From positions 1,178,001 through 1,242,000 of the forward strand of contig JANUWF010003378.1 in NCBI GenBank assembly GCA_026120185.1: a DNA stretch of 64,000 nt. The letters run 5' to 3'. A model generated the notes under the pieces. That model ran no database searches and had not been told where the DNA came from. It worked only from the letters and a program-made list of their open reading frames with translations. Below, piece by piece: positions 49,229 through 60,600 of the stretch (its first letter is position 1; each line of letters opens with the position of its first letter). The position numbers and the translations under genes are program-made. Source of the stretch: Voacanga thouarsii (lineage: Eukaryota; Streptophyta; Magnoliopsida; Gentianales; Apocynaceae).

Positions 49229-50545
49229 TCAGCTACTATCAGAAGAGGCGTTGGGCAACAACAGTGGCCAATACGGAATAATCGCTAGCCGATTGGGGTC
49301 TTCTGATTCAGGGGGTGCTGGGCTAGCCGGGGCAGTTCCCGTTGGTTGCGGATCTAGAACTGGGAGCTCTGTCCCAGCCATTTCAGCCTCAGGTTCAGTA
49401 CCACCCTCGGGGGGCAGGGCCACCTCATTAGCATTTGTCCTCGGAGCTCCTGGATCGGCTGGCAAAGGGGCAGCTTCTTCAGGTTGGGTACCGGAAGGAC
49501 CGGCCTCGTCAGTAGCCGAGGGGTGTAGAGCTTTGTTCAGCTTGGTTGTGAAGCGGTCCCACCCGGACTTCATCTCTTCCAGCAAGGCAGTTGAGTTTGA
49601 TAGTTCAGCTTCAAGCAGTTCTTCTTCTGCCTCCAGTATTAGGCGTTCGTCGTGATGCTTAAGAAGGGAGTCTTCAATGGTTTTGACCGTCTCCTGGAAT
49701 CCTTTTTTCTGATGCAAGTCGCTTCTCCAGAGTTCTTTTTTCAAAGGCAAGCTCTTTCTGGATCTCTGACAGTTGATGTTCGAGCCGCTCAATTTTGCCA
49801 ATTCTTTCAGCAATGTCGGCTCGCAGAAGTGAAAGATGATCCAAGGATTCCTGGCGATCTCTCTCGGAAAATGCAGCATTCTCTCGATGCAGTTTCAGGA
49901 GTTCTAGTTAATGGTGCGCTTCATCCCAACGGCGTTGTGTATCGGATAAGAAGCGACCCGTGAAACGCATCTGTCCCAGACACCCAATTGCCAGGTCCCG
50001 GAGCACAGGGGGCGTGCCGGGGTCGTTTGACTGGACAATCCGTAGAAGGGCACGACTTACATTGTCCAGGGTGGCCCGCTCAGTGGGCAAGGAAGCCCCG
50101 ATGAGGCTGTCAATGAAATCCAGCGCCGAAGCCAATGTCGGCATTGGTAGAGAAGTAGTAGTTGTTCTAGCTTCCTGGCTGGGAAGAGGCACCGTTGTCT
50201 CAACATCTGCGGCCACTGATTACTTTTCGGGCCTTGGCGGAGCAGGGGGTGGACTTGTTGGAGTCGGCAGTTCAGCCGATGAAAGGTCTGCTACTGATGG
50301 GGGAGCCGATGTGCTAGCCGTTGGGGGATGTGCCGTAGTAGCCTCCACCCTAGGGGTATCTGCCGTTGGCGAGACAACTCTCTCAGCTGGCTTTTTGGCT
50401 AAGGAGTTGAGCGGAATGTTTTCCTCCGAGTCAGAGGAAGTGTCGATGACTACCGGACGGCTTATCCTTTGTTTGCGCCTCTGCAAAAAGAAAGGGTTGT
50501 GTTGATAATCAAACAAACAATTTTTGAACATCAAGGAAGCCAAAA
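49229..50545 (-). pseudogene. antisense ORF of the Tat element, C-terminal half (low-complexity and coiled coil)
   Basis: Minus-strand frames continuing the antisense coding region. First a Ser/Pro/Thr/Ala-rich stretch (50220-50460; IDTSSDSEENIPLNSLAKKP), then a short region 49908-50216 (LASALDFIDSLIGASLPTER), then a Glu/Leu-rich coiled coil at about 49560-49890 (FQETVKTIEDSLLKHHDERL, LEAEEELLEAELSNS), and a Pro/Ala-rich tail ending at 49229. Long open stretches with few stops suggest it was under selection as protein until recently. Function unknown. Confidence 0.7.
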
Positions 50546-50949
50546 AAGGGGGAGAAAAGGAAGGATCGATAAAGGCAAACCTTGGACATGGGAGGAGTCA
50601 GCGTGTCATGCCTCCTTTTGGATCGACGGAGTAAGGACGGACCCTCGAACTCTTCTTCTTCCTCCTCCGGAATCACAGGAGCAGCAGCAGTGGTTCTCTG
50701 CACCAAGGGAGTTTGTAAGGTTAGCATTTTCACAGGACTAACAGGGTTTTTTACCTGTTTCCCTTTCTTAGCCGATGAAGGTGGTTCAGGCAAAGAGGCA
50801 GTCGATCCAGGGAGCCGTAGAAGCCAGACGGCTATGGGGGTAGAAAATAGGGCCCCACTCAGTAGCCTCCACTATAAATCAAGTTTGGGGAGGTCTCCAG
50901 TACCACTTGGAAGGGTTTAAACTCAAAAGACCTTAGAATGACCTGAGTG
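50546..50949 (-). other. broken middle part of the antisense region
   Basis: Linker between the two halves of the antisense ORF, with stops in every minus frame. It includes a basic patch RRSKRRHDTLTPPM (about 50590-50635) that could be a nuclear signal. A CCTCC-rich tract gives a poly-Glu run. Confidence 0.5.
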
Positions 50950-52436
50950 CGTTAGGTTAAAGTGTGTACGTCTTCAGCCGATAACATCGGTTTTACAGTG
51001 AAAGAGGAAACATGCCCTGGATCGGCGGGAATGTCCTGTATCAGCCCGAATTGGCGAGAGAAACAATGAGGATTATACCACTCGTAGGAGGTCTTAGTGC
51101 TCCGCGCTCCAGGTTTGGCCCCAAAAAGAATTTCCCGAGGGCACAGAATGCAGGCCCATAAAGTGTCTTGTGTGGCCTCGGGGCTTTCCGATAGGTTTCT
51201 CAACCAAAGAGGGCCCTCTTAGCGAGTAGAGTACGGGAAGAAAATGGCGCCATGAAAGTCTCGACATCGGTAGAGGTACGAGACAATGGTTTCGGCAGAG
51301 GCAGAATTGGAGGGGACCCGAAGGAGCCGATAGCCGGTCGCTTACTCAGAAGAATCTGCTTGGGTGCCTGCAAGTCGACTAACGCCAAAATTAGGCAAGT
51401 ATTGATACAGCCAGAGCTGGGCAATCCAGAGTGGGCCCCTTAGGTTGGTCGGATCCTCCCCGGCGGAAAGAGCAGCCATCAGTTGATTGATGGTGCGATA
51501 AACTAAGGCAAGGACCAGAGAGGCAAGATCGCAGCGCCTCCTGCTCCTTAGGAGAGCCGATACATAGTATCGGTACTCATTACTGATGTTGGCAGAGTGA
51601 GAACAGATGATGTATTTACACAACCACAGCCATAAGAAGGCCGCTTGTTCTTGATTGGAAGGAGTGTCCTCTACCCCTCGTTGTGCGCTGATGAAATTGC
51701 CGTATGAAGAAGAGGCCTTATCTAGATGAGCCTCAACGGCAGGCAAATTTTCCTCGTCATGAAGCTTCGGGATTTCATCGCCCTCACATCGGAAGCAGAG
51801 AATGGTGCAAATGTCAAGAATAGTGGGAGAAAACATCCCGTGCGGGAAAATGAAGCCGTTGATCGCCGAAGACCAAAAGGGTAGGACGGCGGCAAACAAG
51901 TTGCAATCAAACGCCATCTTAAAGTCAGTCATCATGATGGCGTCCGCAATGCCCCATTGCGCCCAAATAGCCCCAAATTGGGCATAGCAGCGATCTCGCC
52001 ATTCTCGGTAATTTTTGAGTTTGCGGGGCCAATAGCGGAAAGAAGAGGGAAGGTTGGCAGTCGTGAAAGTGTCTTGTTGCAGAGGGAATGTGAAATTAGC
52101 CGGCAAGACAAACCGCAGGTGTTCAGCGGTAACCTCGGCAGGCAGGAGACGTGGACCCAAGACAAACAGCCTGGCATCGGCTTGGACCAGGGAAAGAATA
52201 CTCTTATCGGTAGAAGTTGCCATTGTGATGTTGCTTTTACTAAAGGGAAATTCACAGTTTGCAGGAATTAGGGCAAGAAGATAAAGAGTTGACGAGTTGC
52301 TCAAGCAGTAGAGTTCTGAAGGAGATAGAAGTTGTAAGGAGTAAGGAGTTCCGACCGGGGACCACCGAAATTTATAAGGAAGTTTGAAATTGAGCCGTTC
52401 GCGGGTTATAAGGCTGAGGCATTGCAAACCTTCCAT
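50950..52436 (-). pseudogene. antisense ORF of the Tat element, N-terminal half (plant-mobile-domain-like)
   Basis: A 364-codon open frame from 52436 to 51342, with a likely start at 52223 (MATSTDKSILSLVQ), then after a frameshift or stop a continuation to 50952. It shows FIFPHGMFSPTILDICTILC followed by EGDEIP, which fits the plant mobile domain (PMD, aminotransferase-like) pattern in which a predicted 'hydrophobic-G-x-SPTLxDV' core precedes an LxG motif. Downstream: AAFLWLWLCKYIIC and PLWIAQLWLYQYLPNF, also typical of PMD proteins. PMD proteins occur both in transposons and as host genes such as MAIL/MAIN. Opposite in sense to gag-pol, so it needs its own promoter, presumably near or in the 3' LTR. 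The domain call is by eye. Confidence 0.72.
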
Positions 52437-52551
52437 AACGTTCGGGACGTTTCGATTCTGTCAGAAAACGGACGGCTACCATTAATAGTTGTATGATTCC
52501 CATCGTTTCGATGACTCGCGTCCACTAAAACAACGGGACTCGGGGGGCATG

Positions 52552-53261
52552 TGTTGACGTCAACTTTGCCGAGCCAACGCAACAATTACTTCGAGCCAAT
52601 GCCGATTTGATAAATGAGGACGAGCTGATAAAGTCAACCTTTTCTAACAGCCGATAGCCATGGTCAACATCGGCATTGCGGAGCCGATAAGAAAGAACAA
52701 ACAGAATTCTGATCTTTCGGCGCAAGGGACTCTGCACGATCGTTGGGAACATTCTTGGGCCTGAAGAAACTCCACGATCTGTTCGTGGTTCATTTGCAGC
52801 AAGTATAAAAAGAGGAGCATCGCCCACAAGGAGGGGAGATCAAACCATCAAATCAGCAAAGTTCAATTTCATTTTCTTTTTCCTCATCATCATTTCCAGC
52901 TTTCTAGTCTAGGATTTTGTTTCTTTACAGCTTTCTTACTGCTTTGTTCTAGTTTCCCTTTACCAACTTTGTTTACAGTCTTTTTTTTTACAGTTTTCGG
53001 TTCATACTTTCGATATCAGCTTTTTCTGTACTTTCCATTGAGATGGTCAGTATAAATATCTTTCCATGTTCCAGAAAAGTCCTTCCGTTTAGCCTTCTCA
53101 ATTGACTTTCTTGAGCCCTTTCTTTAGTAAGCTCAAGAAACCCGGTCCCTAATTCAAAAAAAGTCCGATACCATTTGCTGTTACTCCCTGTCGGATCGTT
53201 TGTATTTGTCAGATACGAAGCCGATTCCCGTTTGCATCAGTTCCTTATTTTGGTAGCAACA
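52552..53261 (+). repeat. 3' LTR of the Tat element
   Basis: 710 bp, preceded by a polypurine-like CGGGGGGCATG. Ends TTTTGGTAGCAACA, followed by ATAAG. Direct repeat of 40833-41540. Confidence 0.95.
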
Positions 53262-53266
53262 ATAAG

Positions 53267-55810
53267 TTACGGTCTTTAATATGGATAGATAGTAGAGAGA
53301 TTGTAAGTACAAAATAAAACTATAATAATCTCCACTTATTACAGCATATTTGTAACTCTAAGTAAATCATTTCGTAATATTTACAAATAATTAATGAAGA
53401 TAACTATGAAAAATACTGATATTATTAAATACTTCCAATAGATAACTTCAAGTTACACAAATAATACTTTCAATTTATTATTATTTATTAGTTTGCATTA
53501 CTTTGCATGCAACGCAAGATTCACAATGTCAAAGAATTGATAAACTAAACTTGAGTTTCTTAATCATCTATTTGTCCAAAATCTTATATCAAGCAAAACT
53601 CAAAAGCTCAAAAGGCTAGTGGCGGGTTCGCCATTTGATTGTCCAAGAGAAGGTTGAGGTTAAGAGTTAGATTATTCGTCCTTTCTATCATACGCCACCC
53701 AACCCCTATTCAAGCCGAATAAAAAGATGAGACATCGTACCGCTGAAACTATTAACTAATGATACAGGGTAAGCCCTCTGTACGTGCTCAACTCCTTCAT
53801 TTTGATTCACGGTCATCTGCCCAGCACAATCCTGCTTTCGCATGTTGTGTGCCATGCATGGGCTCCTCCTGCTGGAGTGGCTTTCTGATCTCCATCTCGT
53901 AGTGTTTTGCCAGCGTGTCATTGTCTCTAATCATTTTTGAGACTTCGACGTCAATGACCAACGTTGAGATTTATGCTGATGAAAGTGAAGAGTTGTTATT
54001 TCCTCAACATTGTATCTTGACTTTGAATAAACTAGAAACCAATACAAGTATATGAAAAGTTTGACACATATGTGATGTGTTTTTACAAGAATAGAGTCTT
54101 TTTATTTACCTTTTTTTATTTGTATTTTCAATACAAAGATATAATCACTAATAAAAATGACATTTAGGGTTTTTTTTTCCTATTATATTGTTGAAACAAA
54201 TAGTAGATGACATTTTTTATAAAGAAAAAAAAGGATAAAGAAACTTTTTTTTTTTCATTAAGTGATAAAAAGTTTATTAACACACAACTAATATGATCAT
54301 ATTATTGAAATCTTCTACCTTTTTTTTTTTACTAAAAAAATAATAAAGAATTTATATATTGTTGCACAGGAATATATAATGTCCATTACCATGCATTGCA
54401 TGGAATAGAGGTCTAATATTTAACTATTTACAAGAAAAGAATTTATTGTTTTTGGACTGTTTTGTTTAGAAACTATGTATTTAAGAGATAATACATACAA
54501 ATGAACTCCTCACAATTTTTTATTTTAATTAAGTCATGTTCTAAACAAGCCTAGATTCAACACATATTATTTTTTATCCTTTGTGTTTCATTTTGAACTG
54601 AATTATTAAAAATTACAATTTCAGTTGATCATACAAATCTCTTTGTAACAAACTATTAACATATTGACTACTCAAAACGCCAATAAAATTGTATATTCAT
54701 GGTTTGGCTGTTATAGTTGCAAGTAATTTACTATTCATCAATCAAAAAAATTATTCTACCTATTTAATATTTCATAATATATTTTCTTTAGATAAGAAGA
54801 AATGGATTTTTCTTTTTAAAAAAAAATTATTCTACCTATTCATCAGTTCATTGTTGAAATTCTAAGATCTACTTAGTTTGAAGGTCGACATATTGTTTCT
54901 TTCTATTTTATTTTATTTTATTTTATTTTATTTTATTTTTTTGGTTGCAAAATGTTGATTCTTCAATTAAGAAAGGATGGGATACAAAAGAGAATGGTTA
55001 TTTTACCTAATTTTCACTTTGCCATGATGTTATCTTTGTATCAGTTTTCCCCATTCATTAAATCCAAATCACCAACTAGCATTACTAAGGTTGTAATGAC
55101 ATTTGATAGATGGAGTTGATACAGATACAAATACAAAATATTATGGTGCAAAGTGAAATTCAGGTGAAATGTTATAGTTCTAGTGATTGAATCGAATTAT
55201 AAAAAAAATAAAAAGTTGAAATTTTCTTCCCTTGGCCTTCAAATCTTAAAAACTAAAAAAAAAGGACTATTGTGGACTTAAACTAAAGCGTCCAAGTCAG
55301 TGAAAATTTAAGTTATTCAATAAGATGTAAAATTTTCTTCCAATGCCTTTTGATGACTACAAATAGATGTAGAATTTATGATATATTGAGAGCATATTAT
55401 TCCTGATAGCTAAGGTGGCTTGGTATTTATTACTCAAAAATATAGAAAAACAAATTTTGTCTTTGAACTTTGGAATGCATTTGTAAAATTGGTTTCTGCG
55501 CGATTGTACTGATTCCCCCCCCCCCCCTAATTATTCCTAACTTGAAGTAGTTTTGGCCCTAGGGTTTTACTGCCTATATAGCACTAGCTCTGAGGAGTGT
55601 TGTGATACTTCAATTGCGTGTGGAATTGAGATGTAAAATGTGAATGGTATATAAGAATGGGTGTAAGTATTTATTGTTAATTTAGGATATTCATTTTGAT
55701 CCAACAAGACTAGCGGTTAAGTAGTTGACCTTAAGTGCTGTCAAATTTATAGTTGCATTTTCGAGTCCACAAACACTAGGCGTGATAAGAGTAGTGATGG
55801 CACACTAGGT
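53267..55810. other. AT-rich spacer, no gene recognised
   Basis: The first 150 bp duplicate 39545-39690. A 71-residue minus frame at 53706-53921 is in GC-richer sequence but matches nothing I know. 54300-54490 resembles 36630-36860 (TATTATTGAAATC, TTTAGAAACTATGTATT). An ATTTT pentamer run lies at 54905-54940. Likely decayed duplicated spacer. Confidence 0.5.
54905..54940. repeat. (TTTTA)n microsatellite
   Basis: About seven tandem TTTTA units. Confidence 0.9.
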
Positions 55811-55821
55811 GTGACAAGAGT

Positions 55822-56371
55822 CAGGGGCGGACCCAGGACTAACTCATTGGGAGGCCAATCGATGTCTTCCTCATCAATTTTTTTAATATACTATTAAAAA
55901 ATCTGGAAAAAAAAACCGTTTTCCATCTTACTTTGAGACTTGATTTTTACAATATTCATAACTGAAAAAAATTGTTTCGTTGTAATTGTAAGAATTGAAA
56001 AACTAAGAACAACGGTTACTTCATAATATATATAAATTTTAAACTTCATTATCTTGACTATCCATTAACACAATTCAAATATAGTAGATAACTTTTCAAA
56101 ATCAAGAATTTATACCACATAATGAAAATAATCAAATTGCATTTTTAATTGTATCATTTCATCTTTAATAAAATCTCACATTCAATAATTTTTTTTACTA
56201 TTATATTATTGTAAAATTAATTTTATATATTTAGAGGGATCAATTTATTTTAAATTTTAAACATATATTATACATATATATATATATATAATTTTTAAAA
56301 TATATATGTATATAATTTTTTAAAAATTCTTGGAGGCCATGGCCCGCCAACCCTCTATAGGTCCGCCCCTG
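55822..56371. mobile_element. hAT-type MITE with 8-bp target duplication
   Basis: 550 bp. Ends CAGGGGCGGACC and GGTCCGCCCCTG are a perfect 12-bp inverted repeat. ACAAGAGT flanks both sides (55814-55821 and 56372-56379). AT-rich interior, no coding sequence. The termini resemble but are not the same as those of the element at 37723. Confidence 0.9.
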
Positions 56372-56379
56372 ACAAGAGT

Positions 56380-57600
56380 TGTGATGGCTAATCAATGAAA
56401 TCGAGTTGCTTTTTATTCTCTTGCTGCATTCTTGCACCTAATTTCCACCACTGCTTCCCAGCTTAAGCAACACCAACGCCAGAGCTGAATTTCTTTCCCT
56501 CTTCCATGTACATGGCTTAGCAATACTATATTTTTTTCTCTTTAATATTTTTCGCGATTTCATGCATGGACCCACATTGTAATATTGTGTCTCGCTTTTG
56601 TAATAATAATCAAATACTATTATTAATTTTCGTGGGATAGAAGAAGTATTGAATTTGACTAAGGAGGGGGTTGACAGGAAATTGGACATAGGTGCTCCTT
56701 CAATTTTAAAATAACTGTCATCATTACATAAATCAGAAATATTTACATAATTTTAGAGAAAAAATTTGAATTATTTTTATTAAAAATTATAAAACTATTT
56801 TTAATTTTAAAAATAATTAGTGTTGGTTCAGTGAAGTATAAATAGTAAGAGTGCAACTAGGAAAAAAAATAATAAATGCATCCTTGATTTTGTACAGATA
56901 ATTTGAAAAGAAATCTCAAAAAGTGATAATTATTTTGAAAGGGATGGAGTAATTTTTTAGCTTTCATAGATGAAATTTTGGTGTAATTTCAATACACACT
57001 TTTTCTAGCCTCTTATACAAAATTTTTTATTAAGGCTTTTTAATTTTAAAATTTTGGAAAATTAATTCAATCTCTTTCATTTTTTCATTTTTGTATTTTT
57101 TTTAAAAAAACTTATGGAATAGTAATGGAAATTGTTTGGTTAAAATTTTCCTTTTAGAAAAAATAGTAATCGAAACTCTCAAATCATGATCAAGTCTGCT
57201 TCCAAGCGGAAATTTCATCCACTGAAAGAGTGACAATTTCATTAATTTTGATCTAGGTCCTAAGTGTGTATTTAAATTTAAATTGAAATTACATTCAATT
57301 TATTTTTAAAAATATAATTCTAATTTTTAATTTTATAAACACATTTATAAAACAATCAATATTTTATAAATAAAATTTACTCTTTGTTTCAAGTTTATTT
57401 GTATTTAAAAAAAGTTTAAAACAATATTTTAAAAAAATCTCAAAAAGGTGCACGCAAGCTTGGGCGGCCCAATTCTATGAGTGACACCGCCCGAGGTTGG
57501 CGCCGAGCCGAAGAGGGCTCTCTCCTCCAGGACGATCCATTTAATTACTTGTTCGAATCTCTCTTCTCCTTTCTTTTCCCAGCTTACGCAACACAAAAAA
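56380..57600. other. upstream region of the NLR gene
   Basis: AT-rich, no gene. The part after 57440 becomes GC-richer and probably holds promoter and leader. No TATA box was assigned with confidence. Confidence 0.45.
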
Positions 57601-57656
57601 GCAGAAGCACTTGATCTGAAACAGAGGAAGAGAGAAAGGGAGAGAGGGATTTGCCA
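57601..57656 (+). promoter_or_regulatory. purine-rich 5' leader of the NLR gene
   Basis: GA-rich stretch (AGAGGAAGAGAGAAAGGGAG) ending TTTGCCAATGG at the start codon; A at -3 and G at +4 favour this ATG. Confidence 0.5.
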
Positions 57657-60600
57657 ATGGCTTCTGCTGAAATTCACAATCTGTTAAGTTATCTGCAGAA
57701 GCTTGAAAATGGCTGGCGCTCTGATCCTCATATGAAGGATATTATTCAGAGACTTAAACTGAAGATAAACACTCTGATTTCGATGTGGAAAATTGAAAAT
57801 GAAATCTCTGTAGTTCAAAATGTAATCGAGGATTATCAGCAATCTGGGAAGGGTTTCATTCGCCTTGCAGTAGATGGAGATTGGAGACCGTTACTAACAG
57901 CTTCAAAATTCGTTCCTCCGGATTCGGAAAAGCTGAGGTTTATCAAGGCAGAAATGGAGGAATTGTATTCGGCTGTTTTCAAGTCTTCAAGATCCGGCGA
58001 TTTTGAGAACGATAAAGATGTGGTAAGTTTCGTGAGCTTGCTTCATAAGAATTTGCAGGATATATTAGGCTCTAAATCTGGTATTCTTGTTCCTGTGAAA
58101 ACACACATTTTAGCTCTTCAAGGGGAGCTGAGATTTCTGAGAAATTTTCTTTGTTTCATATCACAATTTTGCACTGAGCACCGTTTCTCTCAAGATCTCT
58201 ACACTTATGCTGGAGCTGTAGCGGTCAACACAGCCTATCTACTGCACTTCCTTCGAGTGGACAAGAAGATGGGTCAAGAGATGGAGTATGGGATCAAAGT
58301 GGAGCTTTTGCATCTGGTACACAAGCTTAAGCTCCCTCAGCAGCCAGTTCTTGGAGAGATTTATCTTCGAGCTCTGGAAGGTATTAGCCAAGAACTTCGT
58401 GATTTTGCAGTGAGAGATTTTGAATGTACTTTGCGCTTTTTTGATTCCCTAGTTGACAATTTGAGGGAGCGATCAGGAGAAGTGAATCTCGAGTCTGTTG
58501 CTAAGGATCAAATGGAAATTCTCCATGGAGAGCTGAGCTCCCTCAGATTCTATCTCATGGATTTGCCAATGCAGGATTCAAATGAAAAGTTGGACAATTT
58601 CATGTTCATAATACAAGAGTTGGCTGTTCAAGTAGGATGCTTTCTTTTCTCTTGTATTTGCAAGAAGAAGAATCAATTCACATATTTGGCAGCGGATGGA
58701 GGTTTACTGGATAAGATTGAGAATGTGAAGAGTGAGTCGAATCATCTCATCATTCCAAGATCATGGCAATTGAACTTTCCTAAGACTAATGAAGTGGGAT
58801 ATATAGATTTCATCATAAAGAATCTGGAGGAGAGGCTACACTGCAAATCACCTCCAATTGATCAGCTGAAGAGTCAAATTAACACGGTCTATGAAGGATT
58901 AGTGGCCCTGAGAGATGATTTTGGTGGATTTGCTAAGCTTAGTAATGATAATGAAAAATTCAGAGCTGTCTTCTCACGTTACAGAGATGTCGCATATCAA
59001 GCTGAATATTTTGTTGATTCATCTCTCTGTGGAGTCGTCTCATTCTGGTGTCAAAAGAAGGGACTATTCAATCTCGCAAAAGAACTACAGCACATCAAGA
59101 AAGAGCTTAAAGCAATTCTAAATGACACTGTTGACCACAACATTTCCAATAGTCCGAGTCTAGTCTCAGTGAAAGCTAATGCTCAAAATTTTGATGCAGT
59201 TTTGGATTTTCAGAATGGGGTGCAGAAAATAAGAGATAAATATTCCATTGAAATGGTAGGGTTGGAAGATGAGGTGGAGAAGGTAATGGATCAGATAACG
59301 GCAGGATCAGACGAGTTAACCATTCTCTCTATTATTGGCATGCCTGGGCTCGGTAAAACCACCGTGGCTAATTCAGTGTACAGAGATCCTTCAGTGACCC
59401 TGCAGTTTCATGCTTGTGCCTGGTGTTTTGTTTCTCAGGTATATGACACCGAAAACTTGTTGCTTGAAATTTTGCACCAAGTACAGCCAGAGGCTATAGA
59501 AGACCATGAAAAGAATGACAAGTGCTTTGACCAAAAGCTTTACCAAAGTTTGAAAGGAAAGAAGTACCTTGTTGTCCTTGATGATATATGGGATATTGAG
59601 GCATGGAATGGTTTGAGGCTATCTTTCCCCAATGACAACAATGGGAGCAGAATTATATTCACGACAAGAAATCAAAGCATTGCAATGCAAGCTAATAGTG
59701 TTCCACATTCTCTTCGTTTGCTCTCAGATGAAGAGAGTTGGAAACTGTTGCAAGTCAAGGTTTTCATGGAAGAAAACTGCCCTCCAGATTTGTTGCAAGT
59801 CGGAAAGAAAATTGCAGAGAATTGCAAGGGCTTACCTCTTACGGTGGTTTTGACAGCTGGACTTCTGAAAATCACAGAAAGAACAAAAGATTCGTGGGAA
59901 CAATTTGCAAATGTATTAATGTCACATGAGGTTAACTTCCCAAGAGAACAACATTTGGGTATATTGGAACTCAGCTACAGGCATTTACCAGAATACTTGA
60001 GACCCTGTTTCCTTTACTTTGGAGCATTGCCGGAGGATGCAGAAATTCCAGTATGGAAGTTGGTGCGCATATGGATTGCCGAAGGGTTTGTGCAATCAAA
60101 GACAGGCCAAAAGAGTCTAGAACATGAGGCAAGAAATTACTTGGATGATCTCATTGGTAGAAGCCTTGTAATGATTGCTAAAAGAAGTTATAATGGTGAA
60201 GTCAAAACATGTCGAATCCATGATTTACTGCGTGATTATTGCATTGATAGGGCAAACGAAGAGAGCTTTCTGCTGAATATCAACAAGCGTGATTCACTTT
60301 CTGCTCTTACTGATTCTGAGGTACATGAGCAATATCGCCTGTGCATTCATTGCAATAATTGGAAAATTCCTCCGGTCAGGATGGGGCACTTTGAGGCACG
60401 GGTCCGCTCTTTATGGTTCACTAAACCTGCTAATTTGCACCTCAATGCAGATTCTACTCGCACTGTTGTAAAAGCTAGGCCCTCATCAACGTTATTTTCA
60501 CCTCCATCTAGCTCTAGATTTAGATACTACCATAGACTGCGTGGTGTTGATGTTTTCTTCAAATTTAGACTGCTTAGAGTGTTGGACCTGGGGTCCCTCG

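Larger units (their letters stand above)
40833..53261 (+). mobile_element. Tat-lineage Ty3/gypsy retrotransposon, near full length
   Basis: 12.4 kb including a 1.45-kb solo LTR nested in it. Order: 5' LTR, primer-binding site, gag, protease, RT, RNase H, a second RNase H-like domain, integrase, a long antisense ORF region, polypurine tract, 3' LTR. The extra RNase H and the additional antisense reading frame between integrase and 3' LTR are known marks of the Tat group (Ogre, Retand, Grande and relatives). The flanks GTAAG and ATAAG are a 5-bp duplication with one mismatch. Several stops, frameshifts and an altered integrase residue show it can no longer move by itself. Confidence 0.93.

Noticed and set aside
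49209..50505. Plus-strand frames of 100-181 codons in the 49-50.5 kb region
   Set aside because: Ser/Gly/Val-rich shadows of the minus-strand antisense region, which has the coherent protein features.
53706..53921. Minus-strand frame in GC-richer DNA
   Set aside because: No recognisable family and no splice or start context; kept only as a note in the spacer entry.
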